Source of the DNA: Bacteroidota bacterium
GTDB lineage: Bacteria; Bacteroidota; Bacteroidia; Bacteroidales; FEN-979
Direction: 5' to 3'
NCBI GenBank assembly: GCA_026391775.1
Contig: JAPLDK010000003.1
Span: forward strand, 1 to 56,638
Length of the DNA: 56,638 nucleotides
This document shows positions 16,997 to 27,067 of this stretch, piece by piece. Made by a program: the position numbers and the translations under genes. The first letter of the stretch is position 1. The number at the start of each line of letters is the position of its first letter. The notes beneath the pieces are model-generated. The model was not told the origin of the DNA, ran no database searches, and saw only the letters and a program-made list of their open reading frames with translations.

Positions 16997-18376
16997 ATGC
17001 GTAAAAATATATATTTGACACTGATCCTGGTAATGCCAGTATTCATCCATGTTTCCAAGGGCCAGAATCAGGATTCGCTTGTAATCAGGAAGATGTATAC
17101 CGAAGCCCTGACAAATCCCGTTGGCTATAAAAACCTGGATTATTTATGTACAAGAATCGGTGGCAGGCTTTGCGGCACGGCCAAAGCCAAAGAAGCAGTT
17201 CAGTATGTGAAGAAGCTGCTCGAAGGTATGAAGCTGGATACCGTATACCTTCAGCCGGTGATGGTAAAGCATTGGGAAAGGGGAAATAAGGAAACTGCCC
17301 GGATCATTTCCAAACAGAAAGGGAAAAAAGACCTTCATGTTTGTGCTCTCGGAACTTCAATAGGCACGGGGGATACAGGGATAAAGGCGGATGTTGTCGA
17401 AGTTCATAGTTTCAACGATCTGAAAACCATTGGCCGGTCAGGCATTGAAGGGAAAATAGTCTTTTTCAACCGGGCCGCTGATGAATCACGCATCAACACA
17501 TTCGAATCCTATGGAGGGGCCGTCGACCAGCGCGCCCGGGGGGCGATGCAGGCGGCCCGTTACAAAGCCCTTGCCGTCATTGTACGTTCCGCAACTACCG
17601 CTCACGACAACTTCCCTCATACCGGGGTTCAGCATTATGCTGATACCGTAAAACCCATCCCGGCAATGTGTGTCAGCACCAACGATGCCGACCTCCTATC
17701 GTTATGGCTTAAGGAAGACCCTTCCCTTAAATTATCAATGATGATGAATTGCAGGGACCTTCCCGAAGAGCCGAGCTCGAATGTCATTGGTGAGATCAGG
17801 GGAAGTGAACATCCCGAAGAAGTTATTGTGTTCGGCGGACACCTTGATTCATGGGACATAGGCGAAGGGGCGCACGACGACGGGACAGGTGTAGTCCAGA
17901 CCATTGATATTCTCAGGATATACAAAGCCCTCGGAATAAAGCCGAAGCATACCTTACGGGTGGTTGCTTTCATGGATGAGGAAATGGCCCAGAGAGGAGC
18001 CGCAGCATACGCAGAGATGGTTAAAAAGAAAGTCGAAAAACATATAGGCGCAATCGAAGCCGACAGGGGCGGTGCCACCCCCTGGGGATTTTCCATTGAT
18101 GCAAGCGATCAGCAGATAAATAAAATAAAAAGCTGGAAGCCTTTTTTCGCACCCTACAACTTATGGTTCATTGAAAAAGGCGGCAGCGGGGTCGATATCC
18201 GCGATCTGAAATCACAGGGAACCCCGCTGATAGGCCTTGTAACCGATCCCCAGCGCTACTTCGACTACCACCATTGCGCCAATGACACTTATGATAAAGT
18301 GAATCCGCGCGAGCTGGAACTGGGTGCTGCTGGGATGGCGGAGCTGGTGTATTTGATAGATACTTATGGATTGTAA
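16997..18376 (+). CDS. M28-family zinc aminopeptidase/carboxypeptidase Q-like, secreted
   Basis: The protein has 459 residues, with a signal peptide (about 1-22, ending SKGQ). An N-terminal helical region and a PA-type insert precede the M28 catalytic domain (about 270-459). Visible zinc and catalytic residues are His and Asp in GGHLDSWDIGEGAHDDGTG, the Glu pair in FMDEEMAQRG, Asp in EADRGG and His in FDYHHCAND. It would trim short peptides in the periplasm. It is convergent with an S46 dipeptidyl-peptidase gene, consistent with peptide use. Confidence 0.85.
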   Translation: MRKNIYLTLILVMPVFIHVSKGQNQDSLVIRKMYTEALTNPVGYKNLDYLCTRIGGRLCGTAKAKEAVQYVKKLLEGMKLDTVYLQPVMVKHWERGNKETARIISKQKGKKDLHVCALGTSIGTGDTGIKADVVEVHSFNDLKTIGRSGIEGKIVFFNRAADESRINTFESYGGAVDQRARGAMQAARYKALAVIVRSATTAHDNFPHTGVQHYADTVKPIPAMCVSTNDADLLSLWLKEDPSLKLSMMMNCRDLPEEPSSNVIGEIRGSEHPEEVIVFGGHLDSWDIGEGAHDDGTGVVQTIDILRIYKALGIKPKHTLRVVAFMDEEMAQRGAAAYAEMVKKKVEKHIGAIEADRGGATPWGFSIDASDQQINKIKSWKPFFAPYNLWFIEKGGSGVDIRDLKSQGTPLIGLVTDPQRYFDYHHCANDTYDKVNPRELELGAAGMAELVYLIDTYGL

Positions 18377-18390
18377 AAGTGATGGATGCA

Positions 18391-18433
18391 GGATGCAAGA
18401 TGCAGGATCATAATTATCCCGCATCTTGTATCC
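18391..18433. terminator. Imperfect hairpin of GATGCA repeats between convergent genes
   Basis: Bases 18391-18406 pair with 18418-18433 at about 15 of 16 positions, with an 11-nt loop. The arm is built from tandem GATGCAG/GATGCAA units. It lies between the stops of the M28 and S46 genes and may terminate transcription from both sides. There is no long T run. Confidence 0.5.
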
Positions 18434-18441
18434 CGTATCTC

Positions 18442-20586
18442 TTATTTCCCCACCCCCATTTCCTCCAGTAAAAACCCTGCCTTCCCCACCTTCTCTGTGA
18501 TGAACAGCACATAGTGAATATCGACGTTGATGCAGCGCTGCAGCTCATAATCGTATTGCCAGTCGCTGATCATCGATTCGTAATTACCGTCGAATGCCAG
18601 TCCGCAGATCTCGCCCTTCGCATTCATGACCGGGCTTCCGCTGTTGCCGCCTGTAATATCGCATTGGTTCAGGAAAGCGATAGGGACGTCTTTTATCGCC
18701 GGGTTTACCCATCTGCCGAAATCCTTTTTAATATAAAGATCTACCAGCGCAGGCGGGGCATCGAAAGGTTCCAAACCGGTATTCTTTTCGACCATGCCTT
18801 CCAGGGTTGTGAACGGATAATACCATACTGCATCGGCAGGTTTGTATCCTTTTATCTTCCCGTATGAAAAACGTTTGGTTCCGTTTGCATCGGGGTACAT
18901 GCCTGAACCCTTCCATTCAAATAATCCATCCAGGTAGATTTTGCGAACCGCAGTGACATTTACATTGAATTTCCCGGCGGTTTCCTTTATCTCAATCGTC
19001 ACGGGATCAATGCTGTATGCCATATTGATGAAAGGATCGTTCAAAGCCTGGAGTTCCTTTGTTGACATCTTAAACAGGGTCTTGACATAATTCAGATCGG
19101 TCAGCTTTGTGGCTTTATATGCCTCGTCCACAAATTGGTCCACAGGCTTTGAAGAACTGAAAACGTACTCCAGCCCGGTAATCCTCTGACCCTGAGGTAA
19201 TTCCTTCGCCATATTCAGTGTGCGGACCATCAGGGCCTTGTCGACCGGTTCAAAATAATTGGCATAGGAAAACTGCAATCCATCAACAGCCTGATCTATT
19301 GCATCATTCGAATAGTTCGGATCCCTTTCACTTTCAACCTTATCCCTTTGCTGGGCAAAATATATGATCTGTTGTGCAACATATATTGGTGTTCCAGCAA
19401 GTCCCTGCAAATTCCCGAAAACCTCGTCCCTCAGTTTAGTGGTTTCAATAAGCTTGTACTCGGCCTTTTCCTTTTCGAGGATATCTGCATATTTTGCCTT
19501 GGTCTCAGGTTTGCTGTTGGCCCACTTCACAAATTCCTTCTCAAATTCCAACTTCTTTTCGTAAAAATGGGTTTTCTTCATCCCGTCGACTTTTCCCTGG
19601 TAGTTTTTCATGGTATTGGCCAGTCCTTTGACAAGGTTTGCTTCCTTGATCTGTCCTTCCCTGTTGCCCTTTGTAAGCTGATCGCAGAGGTCTATGATTT
19701 CCTGGAAATTCTTAATAGTAAAAGGATAATTGTAATGTTCATTAAAATACACCGAGGTGGATGAACGGTAGCGTGTGGTCTGCCCGGGATATCCGATAAT
19801 GAAGTTAAAATCTCCATCCTTGAGGAAATCCTTTGCGATCTTTAACCAGACTTTGGGATGATAGGGAAGGTTATCGGCCGAATAAGCCTTTCCTATCCCG
19901 TCCGGAGCGCAATATACCCTTAAAAACGAGAAGTCTCCCGTATGCCTGGGCCACATCCAGTTGTCGGTCTCCCCTCCGTAATTGCCTATTGCCGAAGGCG
20001 GGACATATACGATTCGGACGTCTTTAAACACCTTATGCACATAAAGGATATACTGCCGGCCGTTGAACATCTGTGAAACAGAAGCATCAACATCTTCCTT
20101 GCCCTTGGTATAAGCCTCGGTGATCGTGGTGATCTTCTCATTGATCTTTTTATTTCTTTCGGCTGGATCGTTGATCCCTTTTGCTGCTTCCAGGACCTCA
20201 GTCGTTACATCTTTCATTTCCATAAGAAGCCTTGCACGATATCCCGGCGCTTTGATCTCGTCGCTTCGTTTCGTAGCCAGGAACCCCTTGTTCAGATAGT
20301 CGCTGTTGACGCTGGAAGTCCTCTGTATTGCAGTATATGCCACGTGATGGTTTGTGATAAGCAGCCCGTCCTTCGAAACAAAGGAAGCGGTGCCCCCTCC
20401 TAACTGCACTATCGCATCTGAGACCGATGGTTTGTCTTTGCTGTAGACCTCGCTGACAGGGATCTGCAGTCCTTTTTTGGCCAGATCGAGCTGGTTGATC
20501 TGGCTGAGCAGCCACATCCCTTCCTGGGCGTGGACCTGGAAAATAAATGTACACAGTAATAGTAATCCCAGAACTGATTTTTTCAT
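18442..20586 (-). CDS. S46-family dipeptidyl-peptidase (DPP7-type)
   Basis: The protein has 714 residues, with a signal peptide (about 1-20, ending QVHAQ). It has the chymotrypsin-like S46 fold: catalytic His in LLITNHHVAY and Ser649 in GGNSGSPVMNAKG. The specificity position in CGLAFDGNYESM is Gly, as in DPP7 (hydrophobic P1), whereas DPP11 has Arg there. It removes dipeptides from peptide N-termini in the periplasm. A strong Shine-Dalgarno (GGAGG, 5 nt before ATG) is present, which is unusual in this phylum and suggests high translation. It may be read separately from the ABC operon upstream (105-nt gap). Confidence 0.9.
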   Translation of the reverse strand: MKKSVLGLLLLCTFIFQVHAQEGMWLLSQINQLDLAKKGLQIPVSEVYSKDKPSVSDAIVQLGGGTASFVSKDGLLITNHHVAYTAIQRTSSVNSDYLNKGFLATKRSDEIKAPGYRARLLMEMKDVTTEVLEAAKGINDPAERNKKINEKITTITEAYTKGKEDVDASVSQMFNGRQYILYVHKVFKDVRIVYVPPSAIGNYGGETDNWMWPRHTGDFSFLRVYCAPDGIGKAYSADNLPYHPKVWLKIAKDFLKDGDFNFIIGYPGQTTRYRSSTSVYFNEHYNYPFTIKNFQEIIDLCDQLTKGNREGQIKEANLVKGLANTMKNYQGKVDGMKKTHFYEKKLEFEKEFVKWANSKPETKAKYADILEKEKAEYKLIETTKLRDEVFGNLQGLAGTPIYVAQQIIYFAQQRDKVESERDPNYSNDAIDQAVDGLQFSYANYFEPVDKALMVRTLNMAKELPQGQRITGLEYVFSSSKPVDQFVDEAYKATKLTDLNYVKTLFKMSTKELQALNDPFINMAYSIDPVTIEIKETAGKFNVNVTAVRKIYLDGLFEWKGSGMYPDANGTKRFSYGKIKGYKPADAVWYYPFTTLEGMVEKNTGLEPFDAPPALVDLYIKKDFGRWVNPAIKDVPIAFLNQCDITGGNSGSPVMNAKGEICGLAFDGNYESMISDWQYDYELQRCINVDIHYVLFITEKVGKAGFLLEEMGVGK

Positions 20587-20691
20587 ATGGACCTCCGTGT
20601 TTGGTTAATTTTTTACTAATAGTACTGACTTATTGGTCGGTGTTTAATGAAAAAGGTTACAAAGCAGAACGATTATTTCGTTTGTTTTGTT

Positions 20692-23088
20692 CTATTCATT
20701 TCTCAGGGCATTAACAGGATTTCCGGAAGCAACCCTGATGGTTTGCCAGCTGATCGCCAAAACGGCTACGGCCATCGAGAGGAAGGCTGCGAGAATAAAG
20801 ATCCACCAGCTAAGGGCTGTTCTGTAAGCAAACCCTTCAAGCCAGCGGTTTAGGATAATCCATGCAACAGGACTTGCAATGAGCACTGCAATTGCAATCC
20901 ATTTCAGGAAATCCGCATTCAGCATGAAAAGGATCTGCAGTGAGGATGCCCCGTTTGCCTTGCGGATGCCGATCTCCCTGGTCCGCCTTTCACATGAATA
21001 TACGGCCATCCCTAATATTCCAAGCATGGAGATAATGATCGCAAAGAATGAAAACACCAGTGTAAGGTTTCGTAAGCGGATGTCGTCCTGGTATTTCTGA
21101 GAAATCAGGTCAGCGAAATAACTGTATGAAAAACTCCTGGAATCCCTGTTCTTCCTGTATGTTTCCCTGATGAACTTAAGTGTTTCAGCTTTGTTTTTAC
21201 CGGAGATCCTCACATTCATGGTCATGATGTTTTGCGGATCATTGGTCATGATAAGAGGCCCTATTGCATATTGCAGGGGACGGAAATGAAAATCCTTTAC
21301 AACACCCACAATCACATATTCTCCGATTTTTTGTCCGATGGGGTTTTCAAACCTCAAGGCCTTTTCGGCTGTTTCATTAATGACAACAGGAAACGAAAAA
21401 CCTGCCCTGTCCGGTTTTTTTCCCCCGGTATCCGTCTTCAGGGTTTTCCAGAAAGCTTCATAATCCATTTGCAGAAAGCGGCCTTTGGTAACCTGCAGAC
21501 GGTATGTTTTTGCGAAATCCTCATCCACCCAATACATAGATGCCCTGATACTGTCGATACGGTTCCCGTGTTCGACCGCAAAGCTTCCCTGCCAGCTAAA
21601 ATCAACCGGGGCATATGTAGTGGCTGAAACACTGAGGATGTCGGGGTTCCGGAGCAGTTCATTTTTAAAGGTTTTGTTTTCATACCAAAGGCCTGTGGGG
21701 ATAACCACGATGTTGTTCCTGTCGAAACCCAGGTCCTTTCCATTGATGTAGTTGAGCTGCTTTACGAAGACTGTCGAAGCAATGATGAAAAATGTGGCGA
21801 TGCTGAACTGGAAAACAATCAGCAACCTTGTAAATCCTTCTTTTGATCCTGTCCGGCTCCCACCCCTGAAGATATTCAGCGGTTTTAATGACGAAAGGTA
21901 CAACGATGGATAAAGGCCTGCAAGGATCCCTGCCAGCAGAGTTAACAAGAACAAGCTGCAGATGAATCCCGGGGATAAACCGAGGCTGAGATCCTGTCCT
22001 GCAAATCCGTTGAACCAGGGAAGTATGATCCAGATCAGGAAAAGGGCCAGCAGGGTGGCTCCCGTTGTCTGCAGTATGGATTCAGCCATGAACTGCAAAG
22101 TGATTCCTGTCCGTCCGGCTCCGCATACTTTCTTAAGCCCGATCTCGGTTGAACGCTCCGAAGATCTTGCAACCGACAATATGGAAAAATTCAGGGCTGC
22201 CATCAGGAGGATTAGGACAGCGAGGGTCGAAAATATCAAAACATATTTGTAACTGCTGATGTTCTTATCAAAGATGTATGTCGGGTAATCGGTATGAAGA
22301 TGAATATCGGTGAGTAGTTGAAAGAGAAGTTTATCCTGAAACCGGGAAACATGGCTGGGATAATTGGTGATCTCATCCAGGAATTTCGCATCCACAACTG
22401 CATTTTCGGCAAGCTTGATGTACACGTGAACATATGCCTTGTCTCCCCAGTCATTGGCAAGCCTGGCATAATGACTGCTCCTTTCAGGAAGGATATACCC
22501 GAAATCTATATGGCTCTGGCGTGGGATCCTTACCACGCCGCTTACTGTGTATACTTCTTTATTATATTTATCACTGATGAGGTTTTTGCCAAGTGCTGGT
22601 TTATTGCCGAAAAGTTTTTTTGCGACATCCTCCGAAAGAACAATATTTAAGGGATTTGAAAAAGCATTCCCCGGCATGCCTTCGGTAAATTTAAATCCGC
22701 CGAAAACAGCAAAAAAATCATCATTGGTGTTCATCCCCCGGGCTTCAATCTTATCTCCGCCATTTCCGGTGGAGAGCGGAGAATCTTCCGAATCAAAACT
22801 CAGGTAGGTTGCATTTTCAATTTGGGGAAATGCAGCTTTCAGGGTTTTGGCCAAAGGGCGGTAACATCCTGCTGATTTCACAATTTCATCTCCTTCCCTC
22901 ACAAGGGTAAGCACCCTGTAGATCCTGTCATAAGCAGGATGGAATTTTTCGTAACTGAGTTCATTGATAACCCATAAATAAATCAGTAAACTGGCCATCA
23001 CTCCTAAAGTAAACCCCAGGAAGGTGATTAAGGAGTAAACAGGTTTTTTAACGAAATTCCGGGTCAGTATTTTCAGCTGCCAGATCAT
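20692..23088 (-). CDS. ABC transporter permease, MacB/FtsX type (third of operon)
   Basis: The protein has 798 residues. The first membrane helix (LITFLGFTLGVMASLLIYLWV) is followed by a MacB-like periplasmic core domain, three helices of an FtsX core (about 285-410), a second periplasmic domain and a last FtsX core (about 665-790) that ends NALRNE. The YSCERRTREIGIRKANGAS coupling helix is typical. It acts with the shared ATPase and adaptor in the same operon. Gene order is ATPase, TolC, adaptor, permease, permease, lipoprotein, this gene. Confidence 0.88.
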   Translation of the reverse strand: MIWQLKILTRNFVKKPVYSLITFLGFTLGVMASLLIYLWVINELSYEKFHPAYDRIYRVLTLVREGDEIVKSAGCYRPLAKTLKAAFPQIENATYLSFDSEDSPLSTGNGGDKIEARGMNTNDDFFAVFGGFKFTEGMPGNAFSNPLNIVLSEDVAKKLFGNKPALGKNLISDKYNKEVYTVSGVVRIPRQSHIDFGYILPERSSHYARLANDWGDKAYVHVYIKLAENAVVDAKFLDEITNYPSHVSRFQDKLLFQLLTDIHLHTDYPTYIFDKNISSYKYVLIFSTLAVLILLMAALNFSILSVARSSERSTEIGLKKVCGAGRTGITLQFMAESILQTTGATLLALFLIWIILPWFNGFAGQDLSLGLSPGFICSLFLLTLLAGILAGLYPSLYLSSLKPLNIFRGGSRTGSKEGFTRLLIVFQFSIATFFIIASTVFVKQLNYINGKDLGFDRNNIVVIPTGLWYENKTFKNELLRNPDILSVSATTYAPVDFSWQGSFAVEHGNRIDSIRASMYWVDEDFAKTYRLQVTKGRFLQMDYEAFWKTLKTDTGGKKPDRAGFSFPVVINETAEKALRFENPIGQKIGEYVIVGVVKDFHFRPLQYAIGPLIMTNDPQNIMTMNVRISGKNKAETLKFIRETYRKNRDSRSFSYSYFADLISQKYQDDIRLRNLTLVFSFFAIIISMLGILGMAVYSCERRTREIGIRKANGASSLQILFMLNADFLKWIAIAVLIASPVAWIILNRWLEGFAYRTALSWWIFILAAFLSMAVAVLAISWQTIRVASGNPVNALRNE

Positions 23089-23099
23089 GTTTCTAATGT

Positions 23100-24659
23100 T
23101 TATTCAACGATCATCAGGATGTCTTCCGAATCAGCCACAGACGAGGCAAGTTTTATCAGTTCATTTTTTTTAGAGGCAGGGGCGGCAGATCGTTTGAACT
23201 GCTCCGATTTTATTCTCTCTTTAAGTTCCTTTCCCTTAAGGGATATCATAATTTCACCGTTATTACCTGTCATGTAAGAGGAAGGCCATACCGGTAATCC
23301 GCCGTCAATATTATTCATAAGGATCTCCTCATCATAGTTATGCGGATCTCCTTTAACAATAAAAAGCTTACGGCTGGATTTTTCGAACAGGGCAAAATAA
23401 AGTTTCAATTGCTTGCTTTTCCTGGTATTATAACAGTCATAACTGTCTTTTGTGAAGGACAGAAAAATGAAATTCCTGGTATCGGCCCAGGTACCGGGAA
23501 TGATCTTTCCTGTAAGATTGAAATCGGGATCCATCCCTTCCTTTTTGAGAAGTTGGTATTTCCCGAGTTTGATTATATAGACAGGCAATAAACGGTTCGG
23601 CGGTATTACCTGGAAAACTGTATCATTGAAAGCATTGCGGAAAAACAGTTTCCCCTTGTTTTCATACTGGGTTCCCTGATCCGTCCCCCGCATCACGGAT
23701 TTTGAAAAAGTTTCCAGTTTTTCAAATTGTGTAAAGGTGGCGAGTGTATCTCCCTTCTTATCGAAGATGCCCATCATGGAATTTCCACCAAGCATGAATT
23801 CATTTCCCAGGGGTTTGGCATAGGTATTTTGATCGAGTAAAATCGTTCCTGTTCCCTTATAAAAAAATTCATACCCTGCGCTCCACATCCCGTTTGCAGA
23901 TCCTTTCTGCATTGCAGGTTTTTTATTCCCTGGGTTGAGGTTAACTGCAATGTCGCCCAGGGCCCTGATCTGCCGGGGTTTTTCAGGATCAAAGCCGGTC
24001 GTAAGGCTTATGGATACCCGGGAACAATCGTATTCCATGATGTAAGACTGCCCGGTAAGTGAATTCCGGTATTTATAATAAAGCATATTACCCTGTGCCC
24101 AAACCGTATATCCTCCCCCGATAAATGTGTTATCGGGCCGCACAACGATCATCTTTTCGGTGACGTCAATCCCGGTAAATTCATTTTTCACTATCGTACT
24201 CAGGTATTTTCCATCCCTGGTATACAGAAGTATCCCGGACGGGCTTATGGCGATGATATTCTTGTCCATCAGGTAATATTTAAATTTCCTCACTATGGAA
24301 AAGCCGGTATCGGGAATTTTCTGCATCCTGATATAGGTAATCTTTGAAGCGACATCTGATAGCTTATACTCCCTGGTATTGTTCAGGCTTCCTTCAATGT
24401 CAACAACCACAGGAGGCCTTGAAGGGTCAACTGAACGCTCCTCTTTGAACCTGAAACCAGGGGGCAGTTTTTTAAGCGTGTCGGAAAGCCCGTCTTCTCC
24501 TGACTTTCGTTCCGCTTCTTCGGCTTCTTTTTCCTTTTGCAGGATCTCTTCGGTGAGTTTTTTTTCGTCGGTTTTCAGGCGGTTCCCATTACAGGAAAGC
24601 AGCATTAATAAAACACCGGGAATGAGAAGAAGGATGATTTGCCGAAGGTTGCTGTTCAT
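23100..24659 (-). CDS. 6-bladed beta-propeller lipoprotein
   Basis: The protein has 519 residues. It has a lipoprotein signal with lipobox Cys (LLMLLSCNGN, about residue 23) and a charged helix rich in Lys and Glu (about 30-60). A propeller-like domain follows that matches the Bacteroidetes 6-bladed beta-propeller (DUF4934-like) proteins: EYKLSDVASKITYIRMQ, SGILLYTRDGKYLSTI. It sits between two permease genes of the efflux operon with 11 and 18 nt spacing, so it is part of that unit. It may be a periplasmic sensor or substrate-binding partner, but this is inference. Confidence 0.72.
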   Translation of the reverse strand: MNSNLRQIILLLIPGVLLMLLSCNGNRLKTDEKKLTEEILQKEKEAEEAERKSGEDGLSDTLKKLPPGFRFKEERSVDPSRPPVVVDIEGSLNNTREYKLSDVASKITYIRMQKIPDTGFSIVRKFKYYLMDKNIIAISPSGILLYTRDGKYLSTIVKNEFTGIDVTEKMIVVRPDNTFIGGGYTVWAQGNMLYYKYRNSLTGQSYIMEYDCSRVSISLTTGFDPEKPRQIRALGDIAVNLNPGNKKPAMQKGSANGMWSAGYEFFYKGTGTILLDQNTYAKPLGNEFMLGGNSMMGIFDKKGDTLATFTQFEKLETFSKSVMRGTDQGTQYENKGKLFFRNAFNDTVFQVIPPNRLLPVYIIKLGKYQLLKKEGMDPDFNLTGKIIPGTWADTRNFIFLSFTKDSYDCYNTRKSKQLKLYFALFEKSSRKLFIVKGDPHNYDEEILMNNIDGGLPVWPSSYMTGNNGEIMISLKGKELKERIKSEQFKRSAAPASKKNELIKLASSVADSEDILMIVE

Positions 24660-24677
24660 AAAAAGACTACCACGTTT

Positions 24678-27032
24678 TCACTCATGCTTCAATGCTGTCA
24701 CCGGGTTCTGTGTCGCCACGTGCCAGGCCTGCCAGGTCGTGGCAAGAATGGCAATGGCAAACACAAACAGGGCGCTTATTAAAAAATATCCAGGGTGCAG
24801 ACTTATACGATGCACATAGTCGGCAAGCCACCGGCTCATAACAATATAGGCTCCTGCTGAAGCTATGAAAATTGCAACGACCACAATGATCAGGATATCC
24901 TTGAACAAAACTGCGATTATCTGGCTCACGGAACTCCCGTTCACTTTGCGGATCCCGATCTCCCTTGTACGGCGGGAGATCTTAAGAACGGTCAGGGCCA
25001 GTAAACTTATCAGGCTGATGATAACCACTTCGGATCCCCCGATGAAAACCATTCCGGCAAGCCGGTTTTCCTTCTTGTACATACCATCAAATATGTCTCT
25101 CAGCAAACGATAGTTGAAAATAAAATTTTCATCAAAGCGATGGAAAACCGATTTGATCTGCATCAATTGACTTCCTGTCAATGGATTATTACTGCGGATG
25201 TAAATGTTCGGAGTTCCCCAGAAACAATTCGCGATAACAAGGGGAGCAATGGGTTCGCCCGGATTGCTCATGTAATAAAAATCCTTTACTATGCCGATAA
25301 TTTCAACACGTTGATCCTTATATAGAAGTTCTTGTCCGGCTTTTGGTTTTATACCCAGGTATCTGATTGCCGATTCGTTTACAACAACAGCCTGGCTGTC
25401 GGCCATGGATTGGCGAAAAAACCGGCCGTCGATCAGCTCAAATTTCATGAGCTCTCCAAAACCAGGTTTTTCGCGGTATTCATTGATGGCTTTGTTGCTG
25501 TTTTCCCCGTCGGCCAAGATTCTTATGTACTGTCCGCTGCATCCCCCACCCATGAAGTGTTCCCCTCCGCAAACAGCAGAAACGAAAGGCAACTTCAGCA
25601 ATTCAGTTTTAATACTTTCATACTTTCTGGAGACCGGCATGCTGCAATTACTGACTATGATCACATTATTCTTTTCGAACCCCAGGGGCACATTATGCAT
25701 ATATCCTAATTGAGATATAATGATGACGACACAACTGATGAAAAATGATGTGACCGTAAACTGCACTAATACCGATGCTGCAGAAAGCCAGTTGTTGTTT
25801 CCCGTACTTGAAGTCTTTCCCCTCAGCCCTAAGGCATATTTCATTCTTGCAAGATAGAGTACCGGATAACCTGCTGTAATTACAAGAAGTACGATCAACA
25901 CACTTAAAACGGAAATGATACCGCCTGCTGTCAGCAAATCGGAAAGACCAACTTTTGATTGCAATAAAGTTGACAGGTATGGCATTGATTTATATGTAAT
26001 CAGAAAAGCAAAAATGGCAGATATAAGAAAAACGATAAGTGTTTCTAAAAAAAACAATTTGGCAATTCTGGTTTTTGTGGCGCCGAACATGGTTCGGGTT
26101 GATATTTCGGTAATGCGTTTTTCACCCTGGATAATAAACAGGTTAATATAGCTGAGCAATGCAGTAAGAAGGACAAACAATGCGATCAAACCGAAAATCA
26201 GCATTTGCTTTGTGCTGCCATGGTTCGGGATATATGAACTTGCGGCAGAATAAAGGTAAAGATCTGTCAAAGGCTCAACCCCCGATTGCACCTTTGCGTA
26301 ATACGCCCTGGCCCAATCCTGCATAAGTGTATTATATGCATTGCCAATTTTAGCGCATGCCGCTTTTGAATCAATATTTGGCTTAAGTAAGTAGTATGTT
26401 TGAAATTCGAGAGACGACGAAAGCCATTTCATATTAAGGGTTGACAGGGAAATCAACAGATCGAAATTCAGATGTGAATTTTTCGGAATTTCATCCATTA
26501 CCCCTGTGATCATCACATGTTCGCCATCCGATTCAATTTCTTTTCCAATGCATTTTGTTGTATGGAACAGTTTTTCGGCAAGAGAAGTCGTGATCACCGC
26601 AGTTTTTTGCCCAAGCAGTGCAGTTTTGTCATCGCCAGCATTCAGCGAAAGTCCAAATACCTTAAAAAATTCAGGATCAGCATAGAAAGTCCCAACTTTC
26701 TCTATTTTGTTTACCTTGGTCTGAACTGATGTTTTCCAACCGCCATATAACTGAACCGCAGACTCTATTTCAGGAACTTTACCGGGAAGTTGGGTATACG
26801 CCTTGCGTAAGGAGATGCCATATACTTCGGTTCTCGTATTGTCGGTTACCCGGCTGTATAGCCTTACAACCCTGTCACTGGTTGTAAAATTCCTGTCATA
26901 ACTGAGCTCATAACGAATGTATGTGAGTGTGAAGATCACGGTGGTCAATGCCACTGCAAGCCCCGTCACGTTTGTAATAAGCATGAACGGGTGGCGCTTC
27001 AGTATTCTCAGGACAAATTTCAAATCATGCAT
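24678..27032 (-). CDS. ABC transporter permease, MacB/FtsX type (second of operon)
   Basis: The protein has 784 residues from ATG 27032 (MHDLKFVLRILK). The GTG three codons upstream is only 1 nt from a GGAGG ribosome site, while the ATG has 10-nt spacing, so ATG is chosen. Its architecture is as in the other two permeases: an N-terminal helix (LITNVTGLAVALTTVIFTLTYI), periplasmic core, FtsX core, second core and a final helix group with SRRTREIGIRKVNGSS. The periplasmic part differs clearly from its paralogues (CGGEHFMGGGCSG), so substrate contacts may differ. Confidence 0.87.
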   Translation of the reverse strand: MHDLKFVLRILKRHPFMLITNVTGLAVALTTVIFTLTYIRYELSYDRNFTTSDRVVRLYSRVTDNTRTEVYGISLRKAYTQLPGKVPEIESAVQLYGGWKTSVQTKVNKIEKVGTFYADPEFFKVFGLSLNAGDDKTALLGQKTAVITTSLAEKLFHTTKCIGKEIESDGEHVMITGVMDEIPKNSHLNFDLLISLSTLNMKWLSSSLEFQTYYLLKPNIDSKAACAKIGNAYNTLMQDWARAYYAKVQSGVEPLTDLYLYSAASSYIPNHGSTKQMLIFGLIALFVLLTALLSYINLFIIQGEKRITEISTRTMFGATKTRIAKLFFLETLIVFLISAIFAFLITYKSMPYLSTLLQSKVGLSDLLTAGGIISVLSVLIVLLVITAGYPVLYLARMKYALGLRGKTSSTGNNNWLSAASVLVQFTVTSFFISCVVIIISQLGYMHNVPLGFEKNNVIIVSNCSMPVSRKYESIKTELLKLPFVSAVCGGEHFMGGGCSGQYIRILADGENSNKAINEYREKPGFGELMKFELIDGRFFRQSMADSQAVVVNESAIRYLGIKPKAGQELLYKDQRVEIIGIVKDFYYMSNPGEPIAPLVIANCFWGTPNIYIRSNNPLTGSQLMQIKSVFHRFDENFIFNYRLLRDIFDGMYKKENRLAGMVFIGGSEVVIISLISLLALTVLKISRRTREIGIRKVNGSSVSQIIAVLFKDILIIVVVAIFIASAGAYIVMSRWLADYVHRISLHPGYFLISALFVFAIAILATTWQAWHVATQNPVTALKHE

Positions 27033-27067
27033 GTTGGTCACACCTCCTGTATTTGATTTAGAAACGT